The notes: generated by a model not told the origin, from the sequence alone. 64,000 nucleotides of DNA from Desertivirga brevis (GCF_017355835.1 NZ_JAFEWF010000008.1:62001-126000), one strand, 5' to 3'. Shown: positions 52,199 through 61,485, counted from the first letter of the stretch. Program-made: numbers and translations.

Positions 52199-53620
52199 AT
52201 GAAAAGAAGAGAGTTTCTAAAAAATACGGGCGTTTTGGGAACAGCCTATTTTTTAAGTACAAATTTCGCATTCGCTACAGCACCGGCGGACTTTCCGGTA
52301 GTGCGAGTTCCCCTTCCCAACAGAAACTTTAGCAGCAAGGCTATCGAAGCGGCAATTGCAAAGTTTAAAAAGGAAGTTAAGCATCCAGAACTTGGATGGC
52401 TATTTGAAAATTGTTTTCCGAACACTTTAGATACTACCGTAACCTATTCGCTGAAAAGCAACCGGCCCGACACTTATGTTATCACAGGTGATATTGATGC
52501 CATGTGGTTAAGAGATAGCTCAGCTCAGGTATTTCCTTACCTGCCCTTTATGGATAAAGACAAAGCTCTGAAGAACATGGTTGCTGGGGTGATTAACAGG
52601 CAAAGTAAATGCATCCTGAATGACCCTTATGCAAATGCTTTTTATAATGATGAAGCGAAACAAGGGGAATGGAAGGATGATATTACAAAGATGCAACCAG
52701 GTATTCATGAACGTAAATGGGAGATCGATTCTCTGTGTTACCCAATTCGTTTAGCATACCACTACTGGAAGCAAACTGGTGATGTTGCTCCCTTCGATGA
52801 AAGCTGGCAGAAAGCAATAAAGCTAACGCTGCAAACATTCAGAGAGCAACAGAGGAAAGAGAACGATGGTCCTTATTCCTTCCAGCGTAAAACGGCATGG
52901 GCAACGGATGGGGTACCAATGAATGGCTTTGGTTATCCGGTTAAGCCTGTTGGGCTTATTTGTTCTGCTTTCCGTCCAAGCGACGATGCTACAGTCTATT
53001 CCTTCTTAATACCCTCTAACTTCTTCGCCGTTGTTAGTTTAAGGCAGGCGGCAGAAATGATGGGTTCTATTGTCAAGGACAAAGAAACGTCAAACCAGCT
53101 AAATGCTCTTGCCAGTGAGGTTGAGGAGGCTTTGAAGGAACATGCAACAGTTGAGCACAAGGTTTATGGTAAGATTTACGCTTACGAAGTAAATGGTTTG
53201 GGAAGTTATAATTTAATGGATGATGCTAATGTTCCGAGCCTTCTGGCAATGCCTTATCTCGGTTCAGTATCCAAAAGCGATCCTATCTACGTAAATACAC
53301 GAAAGTTTGTATTGTCTGAATATAATCCATTTTTCTTTAAAGGCACCGCTGCCGAAGGAATTGGAGGCCCTCACATTGGAAAAGATATGGTTTGGCCGAT
53401 GAGCATAATCATGAGAGCTTTAACCAGTGATGACGATGCGGAGATCAAAGCCTGTATTGAAACCCTCAGGAAGACACATGGAGATACCGGTTTTATGCAC
53501 GAGTCCTTCCATAAGAATGACCCTAAAAATTTCACCCGTAAATGGTTTGCCTGGGCCAATACGCTGTTTGGTGAGTTACTTTGGAAAACTTACCAGGAGA
53601 AACCAAACCTACTAGCGTAG
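52199..53620 (+). CDS. GH125 family exo-alpha-1,6-mannosidase, Tat-exported
   Basis: The 473-residue protein starts MKRREFLKNTGVLGTAYF, a twin-arginine signal. The GH125 (alpha/alpha)6 barrel is evident from TGDIDAMWLRDSSAQVFPYLPF, HERKWEIDSLCYPIRLAYHYWK (Asp177, likely general acid), TDGVPMNGFGYPVKPVG, GIGGPHIGKDMVWPMSIIMRALTS and FMHESFHKNDPKNFTRKWFAWANTLFGELL (Glu435, likely base). GH125 enzymes are metal-independent inverting alpha-1,6-mannosidases that act on N-glycan or yeast mannan ends, and in Bacteroidota they often work with GH92. Two GH92 genes lie in this window. A terminator follows at 53750. Confidence 0.95.
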   Translation: MKRREFLKNTGVLGTAYFLSTNFAFATAPADFPVVRVPLPNRNFSSKAIEAAIAKFKKEVKHPELGWLFENCFPNTLDTTVTYSLKSNRPDTYVITGDIDAMWLRDSSAQVFPYLPFMDKDKALKNMVAGVINRQSKCILNDPYANAFYNDEAKQGEWKDDITKMQPGIHERKWEIDSLCYPIRLAYHYWKQTGDVAPFDESWQKAIKLTLQTFREQQRKENDGPYSFQRKTAWATDGVPMNGFGYPVKPVGLICSAFRPSDDATVYSFLIPSNFFAVVSLRQAAEMMGSIVKDKETSNQLNALASEVEEALKEHATVEHKVYGKIYAYEVNGLGSYNLMDDANVPSLLAMPYLGSVSKSDPIYVNTRKFVLSEYNPFFFKGTAAEGIGGPHIGKDMVWPMSIIMRALTSDDDAEIKACIETLRKTHGDTGFMHESFHKNDPKNFTRKWFAWANTLFGELLWKTYQEKPNLLA

Positions 53621-53749
53621 TTTCGATTTATTAAGGCTACGGGGAAATAAAATGTGCTTCCGTAAGCTCTTAAATTATTTTGAATAATGCCTTCCTTTAA
53701 TGACTGAAATCTCGCTCAGTCTCATACTATAAATGATAATTGGTTATAA

Positions 53750-53776
53750 AGAGTGCGCACAACGCACTCTTTTTTT
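53750..53776 (+). terminator. Intrinsic terminator after GH125
   Basis: AGAGTGCG (53750-53757) pairs perfectly with CGCACTCT (53763-53770) around a five-base loop and runs into seven to eight T. A GTG at 53753 that would extend the next gene lies inside the hairpin. Confidence 0.88.
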
Positions 53777-53863
53777 GTTAGTTCACTTAAAGAGGCATCA
53801 AAATACTTTATACCGTTGCGATTTCTCCATTTAGCACTAATATTGTTAGATATTTGTCCTTAT

Positions 53864-56359
53864 ATGTTTTCTATGCTGAAAGGTTTAAAAGCTGGACTGT
53901 TTTCTATATTTTCAAAAAAACCTGTTAACTTCTCCAATTCAAGGACCTGGTTACGATGGGGAATAAAAGCTGTTTTATACTCCCTACTGTTTTTCTTTGT
54001 TTTGTTGCTATCTATTTATATAGGTGTTTTTGGCGCTATTCCCTCCAAAAAGGCCCTCCTTGAGAGGAGGCACGAGAAACCCTCCGAGGTATACTCTTCC
54101 GACGGTGTCTTACTGGGACGATACTTTATTACAAACAAAAAGGAGGTAAGCCTTGATCGTATCTCTCCTCATGTGATCTCTGCACTTATTGCAACCGAGG
54201 ATGTCCGCTTCTACCAACATAGTGGTATTGATACCCGGAGTATGTTCAGGGTTTTGATAAAGAGCGTTCTACTGCAACAGTCAAGTGCAGGAGGAGGAAG
54301 TACCATTACTCAGCAGCTTGCAAAAAGCCTCTATCCCAGACGCGACTACTGGTTTTTGGAAACAGCCATCAATAAAATGCGCGAGATGGTAATTGCAAAA
54401 CGTCTCGAAGCAGTATACTCAAAGCAAGAGATCCTCGAGCTGTATCTTAACTCCGTACATATGGGAGGGAATATCTATGGTATCGAGCAGGGCTCAAGGG
54501 CTTATTTTAATAAGCCGGCAAGCAAGCTCAAACTGGTAGAGGCTGCTGTTCTGGTGGGGATGCTAAAGGCCAGTACAAGGTTTAATCCAGCCCGAAATCT
54601 ACAGAGATCTGAAGAAAGGAGAAATGTTGTTCTTGCGCAGATGGCTAAGTATGGGTTTATAACCTCTGCGAAATCCTCAGAACTGCAGGAAATTCCGCTT
54701 AGGTTGAGAAAAGGAACAACTAACCTGAGCAATGGAACGATGGCATTCTACTTCCGGGAGATGATAAAAAAAGATCTTCTGGTCTGGTGTGAGGAACATG
54801 AGAAAAGTGGAGGTGAGACCTATAATCTTTATAGGGATGGGTTAAAGATCTATACTACCATAAATAGCAAAGCTCAACGTGCTGCAGAAAGCGCTGTAAA
54901 GAAAAGAATGTATGCCTTGCAGAATTTGTTTAACAGTCATTGGTCGGGACGTGGCTTGTGGACAGAAAACAAATCCGTCATCGATGCAGAAATTAAACGG
55001 ACAAGAAGATATAAGCTGATGAGCGAGGCGGGAATTAGTGAAGAAGAAATACACCGCAGCTTCCGTACGCCTGTTTCTATGAAAATCGTAAATCCCTATT
55101 CAGGAAGTGTTCTGCAAAGAACGTTAAGTCCCATTGATTCTATCAAGTATTATCAGAAGTTCCTCAACACCGGGCTGGTAGCAATGGAACCGGAAACTGG
55201 TCAGGTTAAAGCCTGGGTAGGAGGGATCAATTTTAAGGTATTTAAGTACGATCATGTGTTGAGCAAACGGCAGGTAGGATCCACTTTTAAACCTATATTA
55301 TATGCTGCAGCTCTCGAGGATGGAATGGAACCCTGCCAGACGTTCGAGAATAAGCAGGTTTCTTATGGCGAATGGACGCCAAGGAATGCGGATGAACAAT
55401 ACGGGGGGAAAATGACGATGGTGCAAGCTCTTGCTCATTCCGTCAATACTATTTCGGCTCAAATCATAGATGAAGTAGGTGTACGAAAGACGGTTAATCT
55501 TGCAGAAGACCTGGGCATCGAGTCAGAATTGCCTCATGTGCAATCACTCGCACTAGGTACTGCGGAAATTCCACTTTTGGAAATGGTAACTGCATATGCC
55601 TCATTGGCAAATAAGGGGAAACGTACCAAGCCTGTATTTATTACTAAAATTTCGGATCAGGATGGCAATATTATAGAGGAACATGTTCCCGAAGGTCAGG
55701 ATCAGGCCCTTGATCCCCTCCATGCCTCAACAATTGTGGAAATGATGAAGGCGGTGGTGAATGAAGGTAGTGCCAGAAGATTGAGGGGACAGTATGGATT
55801 AGGAATGGATATCGCAGGGAAAACCGGAACAACGCAGAACCAGTCAGACGGATGGTTCATAGGCATTGTACCGGGACTGGTTACTGGTGTCTGGGTTGGG
55901 GGACAAAATCCAGCAATACGATTCCGTACATTAGAATTGGGACAGGGAGCAAGCACTGCGCTACCTATTTTCGGCAGCTTTATGAATTCATTTGTACGTG
56001 ACGGGGGCGGATATAAATACAATTTTGCAAAATTCGCAGAACCATTACCGGAAGTTAAAAATAAAATTGCGTGTGCAGAAGCTGAGCCTATTGCCCAGGA
56101 GGAATACCAGGTAAGTCTGCCTGAACAAGTGGGAGAGATGATAGAAACTGCAATAGAAGACTACAAAAGCCAAGATGGAAAGGATGATGGCAAGAAGGTG
56201 GATGAATTCCTTAAAAAACGGGAGGAAGAAGCAAAAAAGTTAGCTGAACGTTATCGTGAGACCGAAAAGAAAGTCGAGGAAATGATCAGGAAAGAGCTTG
56301 AGCAGGGGCGTGAGAAAGATAAAAAGGCCGAGGAAAAGGAAAGGAAGCAGCGGGAGTAG
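53864..56359 (+). CDS. Class A penicillin-binding protein (bifunctional transglycosylase/transpeptidase)
   Basis: The protein has a cytoplasmic start, one membrane helix (about 29-50), a GT51 domain with ATEDVRFYQHSGID (Glu112) and GGGSTITQQLAKSLYPRR, and KMREMVIAKRLEAVYSKQEILELYLNSV. The transpeptidase has VGSTFKPI (Ser473 in the SxxK motif), SVNTIS and KTGTT. It is a PBP1A-like enzyme that polymerises and crosslinks peptidoglycan. The frame is open back to GTG 53753, but that codon lies in the upstream terminator, so ATG 53864 (or 53873) was chosen, giving about 831 residues. The last 80 residues are a Lys/Glu-rich coiled tail, which is unusual in length. Confidence 0.93.
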   Translation: MFSMLKGLKAGLFSIFSKKPVNFSNSRTWLRWGIKAVLYSLLFFFVLLLSIYIGVFGAIPSKKALLERRHEKPSEVYSSDGVLLGRYFITNKKEVSLDRISPHVISALIATEDVRFYQHSGIDTRSMFRVLIKSVLLQQSSAGGGSTITQQLAKSLYPRRDYWFLETAINKMREMVIAKRLEAVYSKQEILELYLNSVHMGGNIYGIEQGSRAYFNKPASKLKLVEAAVLVGMLKASTRFNPARNLQRSEERRNVVLAQMAKYGFITSAKSSELQEIPLRLRKGTTNLSNGTMAFYFREMIKKDLLVWCEEHEKSGGETYNLYRDGLKIYTTINSKAQRAAESAVKKRMYALQNLFNSHWSGRGLWTENKSVIDAEIKRTRRYKLMSEAGISEEEIHRSFRTPVSMKIVNPYSGSVLQRTLSPIDSIKYYQKFLNTGLVAMEPETGQVKAWVGGINFKVFKYDHVLSKRQVGSTFKPILYAAALEDGMEPCQTFENKQVSYGEWTPRNADEQYGGKMTMVQALAHSVNTISAQIIDEVGVRKTVNLAEDLGIESELPHVQSLALGTAEIPLLEMVTAYASLANKGKRTKPVFITKISDQDGNIIEEHVPEGQDQALDPLHASTIVEMMKAVVNEGSARRLRGQYGLGMDIAGKTGTTQNQSDGWFIGIVPGLVTGVWVGGQNPAIRFRTLELGQGASTALPIFGSFMNSFVRDGGGYKYNFAKFAEPLPEVKNKIACAEAEPIAQEEYQVSLPEQVGEMIETAIEDYKSQDGKDDGKKVDEFLKKREEEAKKLAERYRETEKKVEEMIRKELEQGREKDKKAEEKERKQRE

Positions 56360-56437
56360 CAGGTAGTTTAGCTGAAAGTTAATTCGGCACGGATATGTAA
56401 ATTCAATTAAATTTAGAGCCATAGTCAGAAGACAAAC

Positions 56438-57361
56438 ATGAGATATTTGGTAATTGGAGCCGGAGGTACGGGGGGACTAATTGGGGGATATTTAACGAAA
56501 AACAACCTGGATGTAACAATAATAGCCCGGGGAGAGCACCTGAAAGCTATGAAGGAAAAAGGTCTTACTATTAAAACCTATGGGCACTCTCCAGTAACTA
56601 TAAAAGATATAAGAGCATTAGCCGAGGAGGAAATTGAGGATCAGAAGTTCGATGTTCTCTTTGTGGCAGTCAAAGCGTATAATCTCAATGATATACTAAG
56701 TCTTATTCGAAAAGCTTCTCATTCGGCAACCCTGATCATACCTATCCTTAACTCTTTAGGCGCTGGTTCTTATCTTCGCGGAAAGTTGCACGGCCTTAGC
56801 GTCTATGACGGCTGCATTTATATCACTGGTTATCTTTCTGCCCCAGGCGAGGTGAGCCAGAATAATACTATTTTCAGAATTGTTTACGGACTTAATGCAC
56901 CGGATACCAGAAATCTTGAGATGAGACAACAAATGGAAAGCGATCTTCAAAGCTGTGGAATTAAGATACGGAATACAACAGCTATTACTGCCGAAATATT
57001 TCGTAAGCTAAGTTTCACCTCTGCATTTGCTGCTGTTGCCGCGTATTACGATAAGCAAGCGTCTGATTTGCAGAGGGCGGGGATGTATCGGGATCTCCTT
57101 CGGTTTTTACTGGAAGAACTCTATCAAATTAGTGAGGCTGCGCAATTTAGCTTCTCCCGAGAACAAATTATAGACAATAATCTGGCCATTTTGGATAGTT
57201 TATCTCCTGATTTTACAGCCTCCATTCAGAAAGATATGAAAAAAGGGAAGTCCGACGAACGGGAAGAGTTAATCTTTGATATTGTACGGCTTGCCGAGAG
57301 CCACCAAGTTGTTGTCCCGAGCTATCTTAAAATAGCACGCCATTTCGGATATCCTTCCTGA
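56438..57361 (+). CDS. Ketopantoate reductase (ApbA/PanE) family protein
   Basis: The 307-residue protein has the N-terminal nucleotide-binding motif GAGGTGGLIGGYL, the VAVKAYNL segment with the conserved Lys, the central NSLGAGSYLR, and the helical C-terminal domain with the RKLSFTSAFAAVAAYYDK stretch. PanE reduces 2-dehydropantoate to pantoate with NADPH in coenzyme A synthesis. Many genomes carry several relatives of other substrate range, so the symbol is not assigned. It has a 78-base gap from the PBP gene and no visible promoter box. Confidence 0.85.
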   Translation: MRYLVIGAGGTGGLIGGYLTKNNLDVTIIARGEHLKAMKEKGLTIKTYGHSPVTIKDIRALAEEEIEDQKFDVLFVAVKAYNLNDILSLIRKASHSATLIIPILNSLGAGSYLRGKLHGLSVYDGCIYITGYLSAPGEVSQNNTIFRIVYGLNAPDTRNLEMRQQMESDLQSCGIKIRNTTAITAEIFRKLSFTSAFAAVAAYYDKQASDLQRAGMYRDLLRFLLEELYQISEAAQFSFSREQIIDNNLAILDSLSPDFTASIQKDMKKGKSDEREELIFDIVRLAESHQVVVPSYLKIARHFGYPS

Positions 57362-57403
57362 TGGAAGTTCCAAAGACTTCTGCAGTTAAGGGGTTCAGGA
57401 CCT

Positions 57404-57658
57404 CTAGTCCAGGAGCCTCATAACAATTTCATAATTTTGTCTTTTTTGAATTTTCTCTTCTAGTTGCATAAGAACTATCTCAAGACGTTCGATCGCATTA
57501 AGTGGGTCTGTGGGCGCCACTTCAAAGGTCATAATAGCATCTAAAAGTACCCGTACTTTAGTGGCATAAGAAAATAACCTGTTGTCCTCATAAGTACCTA
57601 CCTGTTGGGCTGCTAGTTCAAACAGCCTAATCTTTTCTTCTATTGAAAGATCACTCAT
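57404..57658 (-). CDS. Small helical hypothetical protein
   Basis: This 84-residue soluble protein (MSDLSIEEKIRLFELAAQQVGTYEDNRLFSYATKVRVLLDAIMTF... to EIVMRLLD) is almost wholly helical with a charged pattern, including a C-terminal coiled stretch ERLEIVLMQLEEKIQKRQ. Composition and the absence of a rival frame support a real gene. No family was recognised. Confidence 0.6.
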   Translation of the reverse strand: MSDLSIEEKIRLFELAAQQVGTYEDNRLFSYATKVRVLLDAIMTFEVAPTDPLNAIERLEIVLMQLEEKIQKRQNYEIVMRLLD

Positions 57659-57743
57659 GTATTAATAACCTTGTCAAAAGTATTTTGTGTGGAATATAAA
57701 ACGTCTTTTGCGTGCCTTTACAAAATTGCCACCCGGATTTACC

Positions 57744-58253
57744 TTACCAATATTCCAGAAAGTCGACTTTCCCTTCGTAATGAACTTTTGTCACCGAACC
57801 GTCGTATTCAAATTCTCCATCAATAGTGTAAAGGTCTCCCGATTGTTTTACTTGAATCGAGGCGTTTTTTATATCGTTTTCGAAGGAGTTCACCTGCTCT
57901 TTTGAATTCTTCTCCCCGTATTGCAAAGACAAGGCGTGAAATCTATTCAATTCCAGATTATTGGAGGTAAGGGTTTTGTATGTGTATTCCCCCTCCGGAA
58001 GCGCCTCGCCAGTTAGTAGTAGAAGATCAATTTGGACACTGTTATTTTCCTCGCCACTGGTAAGCCAAATGGTTGATGTGTATTGTTGGTCTTGTTTGTC
58101 AAAACTCAGATCGGCATCATGGAGCTGATAGTACCTTTGATTTCTTAGGATATAGCTTTGAAACGGAGCTTTTTCAATTTCAATTTCATTGTCTTTTTTG
58201 CATGCAGGGAAGATGATTGTTATAATGAGCAGGGAGAAAAGCACTTGTTTCAT
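57744..58253 (-). CDS. Lipoprotein of unknown function
   Basis: This 169-residue protein has the lipobox IIFPAC at about residue 17 followed by KKDNE, so it is a Bacteroidota lipoprotein. The rest is beta-rich (YYQLHDADLSFDKQDQQYTSTIWLTSG, GEYTYKTLTSNN, YTIDGEFEYDGSVTKVHYEGKVDF), probably a small beta-barrel or sandwich. No family was recognised; YxIDGEFEYDG ending in a KVDF strand is seen in DUF-type lipoproteins of this phylum. It is monocistronic with the repeated RNA-like element on the opposite strand behind it. Confidence 0.75.
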   Translation of the reverse strand: MKQVLFSLLIITIIFPACKKDNEIEIEKAPFQSYILRNQRYYQLHDADLSFDKQDQQYTSTIWLTSGEENNSVQIDLLLLTGEALPEGEYTYKTLTSNNLELNRFHALSLQYGEKNSKEQVNSFENDIKNASIQVKQSGDLYTIDGEFEYDGSVTKVHYEGKVDFLEYW

Positions 58254-58403
58254 GTCTCTAATTTAAACACATTACGCGGAATCTACGTCAAATGCTACAA
58301 GCATCCTTGAAGGAAAGGAGCAAGTATAAAAACGGAGCCCGGCGTGAGAAATTAATTAAGTAGAAAATTTTATGGAATTTTTAGGGGGAATTTGAAAAGA
58401 TTG

Positions 58404-58411
58404 TATATTTG
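58404..58411 (+). promoter_or_regulatory. -7 promoter box of the repeated RNA-like element
   Basis: TATATTTG matches TAnnTTTG exactly and a TTTA (58380-58383) serves as -33 box with a 20-base spacer. The predicted start is near 58417, at the first base or two of the conserved element (58420). Confidence 0.55.
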
Positions 58412-58419
58412 CTGTACAA

Positions 58420-58473
58420 ATAATTGTGATAAGGTTTAGGTTAGCCCGTGGTCCCATACCGCGGGTTTTTTTA
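58420..58473 (+). ncRNA. Repeated small-RNA-like element, copy 2, with promoter and terminator
   Basis: The first 24 bases (58420-58443) are identical to 29554-29577. The terminator stem CCCGTGGT (58445-58452) / ACCGCGGG (58458-58465) keeps pairing with a G-U and is followed by a T-run, but its sequence differs from copy 1. Flanking genes on both sides are on the minus strand, so this element is transcribed on its own. The transcript would be only about 55 bases. No known RNA family was recognised. Confidence 0.6.
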
Positions 58474-58494
58474 TTTCTGCCATTAGAGACTGAT

Positions 58495-58956
58495 CTACAG
58501 AGGGTATGCTGTATCACTTTTTGTCTCAGCCAGCACAAAAAAGCTCTGCACGGTGTTGATATTTGGAAGCATTGCTAGCTTATTCCGGTAAAAGTCTGTG
58601 TATTCGTTCATATCCGAACACGCAACCCTTAGTATAAAATCAAAGGCTCCCGACATTTGAAAACACTCCATCACTTCAGGGAATTTTACTACCTCTCTTT
58701 CAAATTCTTTTAGCGTAGCCGTAGTATGGTCGCTTAGATGAACCTGACTAAAGGCAATCAGACCTTTGTTAACCTTCTTCCGATCAAGGATGGCTACTAC
58801 TTTAGTAATATATCCCTGATCTTTTAGCTTTTTTATTCGCTCGTGGATGGTAGCGATGGACTTATGAAGTTTAAACGAAATTTCCTTGTTTGTAAGTGAA
58901 GCATCCCTTTGAAGTAGCTTTAATATCTCGGTATCGGTACGGTCTAAACTATTCAT
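58495..58956 (-). CDS. Lrp/AsnC family transcriptional regulator
   Basis: The 153-residue protein has an N-terminal winged helix (LDRTDTEILKLLQRDASLTNKEISFKLHKSIATIHERIKKLKDQGYI) and a C-terminal AsnC ligand-binding domain (VNKGLIAFSQVHLS, VMECFQMSGAFDFILRVACSDMNEYTDFYRNKL). Such regulators sense amino acids and bind as octamers. It is divergent from the cysteine-synthase-like gene across about 178 bases, so that gene and the following serine/glycine genes are its likely targets. No operator was identified. Confidence 0.93.
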   Translation of the reverse strand: MNSLDRTDTEILKLLQRDASLTNKEISFKLHKSIATIHERIKKLKDQGYITKVVAILDRKKVNKGLIAFSQVHLSDHTTATLKEFEREVVKFPEVMECFQMSGAFDFILRVACSDMNEYTDFYRNKLAMLPNINTVQSFFVLAETKSDTAYPL

Positions 58957-59134
58957 AGTCTAAGCTAAGAGAATAACATTGAAAAATATAAGCATCTGTG
59001 CCTGATGTAGGCGCTAAAATCATAAAAAAAACGGATATTCCCCATGTAAATTGGAAAATTTATGACTTTTTACCGAACGATTGCTTGTTTTAATGGGACT
59101 ATCGACCTTTATTCTTAATAAAGTAAGTCTGAAA

Positions 59135-60199
59135 ATGAGAAATTCGCCGGTAATGGAAGTTGATTTGAAAGAAAGATTTGATAATTTGTGGAATCTGGTG
59201 GGCAACACGCCCATGATCGAGCTTTCCTATATCTATAAAGGTATACCCGGAAAAATTTACGCAAAGTGCGAGCATTATAATTTAACCGGTAGTGTTAAAG
59301 ACCGGATGGCTCTTTATATTTTATACAACGCTTATTTGGAAAAGAAAATTAAGCCAGGGGATGTCATCGTAGAGGCTACAAGTGGGAACACCGGTATTGC
59401 TTTTGCCGCCCTTGGAAGAACTCTTGGACATGATGTGAAAATAATTATGCCCAACTGGTTAAGCCGGGAGCGAATCGACATTATCAGAAGTCTTGGTGCC
59501 GACGTGATTTTGATAAGTAAGGAAGAAGGAGGTTTTTTAGGAAGTATAGCATTAAGTGAAAAAATGGCTGCTGAAGGCAACGTTTTTTTACCCCGACAAT
59601 TTGAGAATTGTTGTAATGCCTCTGCTCATGAATTAACAACAGGCCCGGAAATATGGACACAACTTAAAAACGCAGGTCTCGGCTGCGATGCATTTGTGGC
59701 TGGCGTAGGTACCGGAGGAACAGTGATGGGAACAGGAGCTTTTCTACGACGTGTTAACCCTGCAATTAAAGTGCATCCTTTAGAACCCGCCGAATCTCCG
59801 ACCTTATCAACAGGTTTCAAAGTTGGAAGTCACCGTATTCAAGGAATCTCTGATGAATTTATTCCTTCAATTTTGAAGATGGATGAACTGGATGAAGTAG
59901 TGCAGGCGAATGATGGGGATGCAATTATTATGGCTCAGAAGCTTTCGCAACAATTAGGCCTTGCCGTAGGGATCTCTTCAGGCGCAAATGTTATTGGCGC
60001 TATTAAGTTAAGGGAACAAATGGGGGGAGACCCTGTAGTCGCCACTATCCTTAGCGATAGCAATAAAAAATATCTTAGCACAGACCTTGTTAGGGAGGAG
60101 CCTGTCAAAGAGGGATATATTTCTACCGATACATATTTTAGAAATTATAAGTCTTTACGTCGCCTGGAAAGTCCTGCTTTCGCCAGCGATCTCAGTTAG
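59135..60199 (+). CDS. Cysteine synthase-like pyridoxal-phosphate enzyme
   Basis: This fold-type II PLP enzyme has WNLVGNTPMIELSYI, the PLP lysine Lys55 in LTGSVKDRMA, the phosphate site EATSGNTGIA and the late GVGTGGTVMGTGAFL. It is of the cysteine synthase/cystathionine beta-synthase group, which makes cysteine or cystathionine from activated serine. The open frame extends to TTG 59081, but ATG 59135 (MRNSPVM) was preferred, giving 354 residues; ATG 59153 is also possible. It lies downstream of the divergent Lrp regulator and is followed by a terminator. Confidence 0.88.
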   Translation: MRNSPVMEVDLKERFDNLWNLVGNTPMIELSYIYKGIPGKIYAKCEHYNLTGSVKDRMALYILYNAYLEKKIKPGDVIVEATSGNTGIAFAALGRTLGHDVKIIMPNWLSRERIDIIRSLGADVILISKEEGGFLGSIALSEKMAAEGNVFLPRQFENCCNASAHELTTGPEIWTQLKNAGLGCDAFVAGVGTGGTVMGTGAFLRRVNPAIKVHPLEPAESPTLSTGFKVGSHRIQGISDEFIPSILKMDELDEVVQANDGDAIIMAQKLSQQLGLAVGISSGANVIGAIKLREQMGGDPVVATILSDSNKKYLSTDLVREEPVKEGYISTDTYFRNYKSLRRLESPAFASDLS

Positions 60200-60340
60200 T
60201 GCAAGAGGAATTCCTCGTGAGACATATTGCAACGATGAGAATTGGTTGTTTTGTGCAGTACTTTGGAATTCATATACCACCATGGCAACCTTGCCTTCCC
60301 GATATTTGCCTTACGCTCGTTCTTTTTAGATTATGATCAG

Positions 60341-60368
60341 CCCATACCTTCCTGGTATGGGATTTTTT
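60341..60368 (+). terminator. Intrinsic terminator before serC, inside its likely leader
   Basis: CCCATACC (60341-60348) pairs perfectly with GGTATGGG (60354-60361) around a five-base loop and is followed by ATTTTTT. Only 28 bases separate it from the serC ATG, too few for a complete promoter with a -33 box, so any serC promoter lies upstream or overlaps it. It may therefore act as an attenuator as well as ending the upstream gene. Confidence 0.8.
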
Positions 60369-60396
60369 CCGGGTGTTAAAGCACTGCAGCACATTC

Positions 60397-61485
60397 ATGA
60401 ATACTATTTTAAAACATAATTTTTCGGCAGGACCAAGTATCCTGCCTCCCGAAGTGTTAGACGGCGCACGTAAAGCTGTGGGTGATTGGCTTGATCAGGG
60501 CCTTTCTATCCTCGAGGTTTCTCATCGGACGCCAGAGTTCCGTGCAGTGGTGGATGAAGCGGAAGAACTTATTAGGGAGTTGATGGAGATTCCATCCGGA
60601 TACAGTATACTTTTTATCCAGGGAGGAGCAAGTACCCAATTTTCGATGATACCTTTTAATTTCATGGGAAGAACAGGGAAAGCAGCTTACCTTGATGCCG
60701 GCTTTTTTTCAAAAAGGGCAATAGCTGAAGCCAGTCATTTTGGCTTAGTTGATGTGGTAGCAAGCTCAGCTGATTCCAACTACACTTCGATCCCATCTGA
60801 CTATAGCATTGACCCTTCTTGCTCCTATTTTCATTGTACGTCTAACAATACTATCGAAGGGAGCCAGATGAAGAGCTTTCCTTCAAGTCCCATACCGCTA
60901 ATGTGCGATATGTCTTCTGATATTCTTAGTCGCACAATTGACGTTCAGCAGTTTGATCTTATTTATGCAGGTGCTCAGAAAAATATGGGCCCGGCCGGAG
61001 TAACGGTGGTGATCGCAAAAGATGAATTGCTTGATAATTGTAGTAGTAAGGTGCCGGCGATGTGGGACTACCGGGTATTCAGGGACTTTCATTCGCTCTA
61101 CAATACCCCACCCGTTTTTTCATTATATGTTATGCTTCTAAACCTTCGCTGGATCAAGCAGCAGGGAGGCGTAAAGGAGATGGAACGACGCAACAATGTT
61201 AAAGCGGAAATTCTTTATCGCGAGCTCGACTCAAATCCTATGTTTCATCCTACCATTGTAAGGGAACATCGTTCGATGATGAATGTCCGTTTTTCTATTG
61301 ATGATCCTGAAATGGCCAGCTTATTTTATGAAATTGCTACAAGAGAGGGTATGGTGGGTATTAAAGCTCCCTTTGGAGACGGGTTCAGGGTTTCACTTTA
61401 TAATGCTTTGCCCTTAAGTTCGGTTGAAGCTCTTGTCAACACGATGAGAGAATCTCACGACGCCATCAAATGTTCGTCTTTTTAA
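60397..61485 (+). CDS. serC: Phosphoserine aminotransferase
   Basis: This 362-residue fold-type I PLP aminotransferase begins HNFSAGPSILPPEVLDGARKAV, the serC signature. It has FIQGGASTQFSMIP, the SPIPLMCDMSSDILSR segment and the PLP lysine Lys195 in GAQKNMGPAG. The C-terminal RVSLYNALPLSSVEALV is normal for the family. It converts 3-phosphohydroxypyruvate to phosphoserine in serine synthesis, which feeds glycine and cysteine. The frame is open to GTG 60373; ATG 60397 was chosen because the conserved sequence starts there. It lies behind the terminator-like hairpin. Confidence 0.96.
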   Translation: MNTILKHNFSAGPSILPPEVLDGARKAVGDWLDQGLSILEVSHRTPEFRAVVDEAEELIRELMEIPSGYSILFIQGGASTQFSMIPFNFMGRTGKAAYLDAGFFSKRAIAEASHFGLVDVVASSADSNYTSIPSDYSIDPSCSYFHCTSNNTIEGSQMKSFPSSPIPLMCDMSSDILSRTIDVQQFDLIYAGAQKNMGPAGVTVVIAKDELLDNCSSKVPAMWDYRVFRDFHSLYNTPPVFSLYVMLLNLRWIKQQGGVKEMERRNNVKAEILYRELDSNPMFHPTIVREHRSMMNVRFSIDDPEMASLFYEIATREGMVGIKAPFGDGFRVSLYNALPLSSVEALVNTMRESHDAIKCSSF

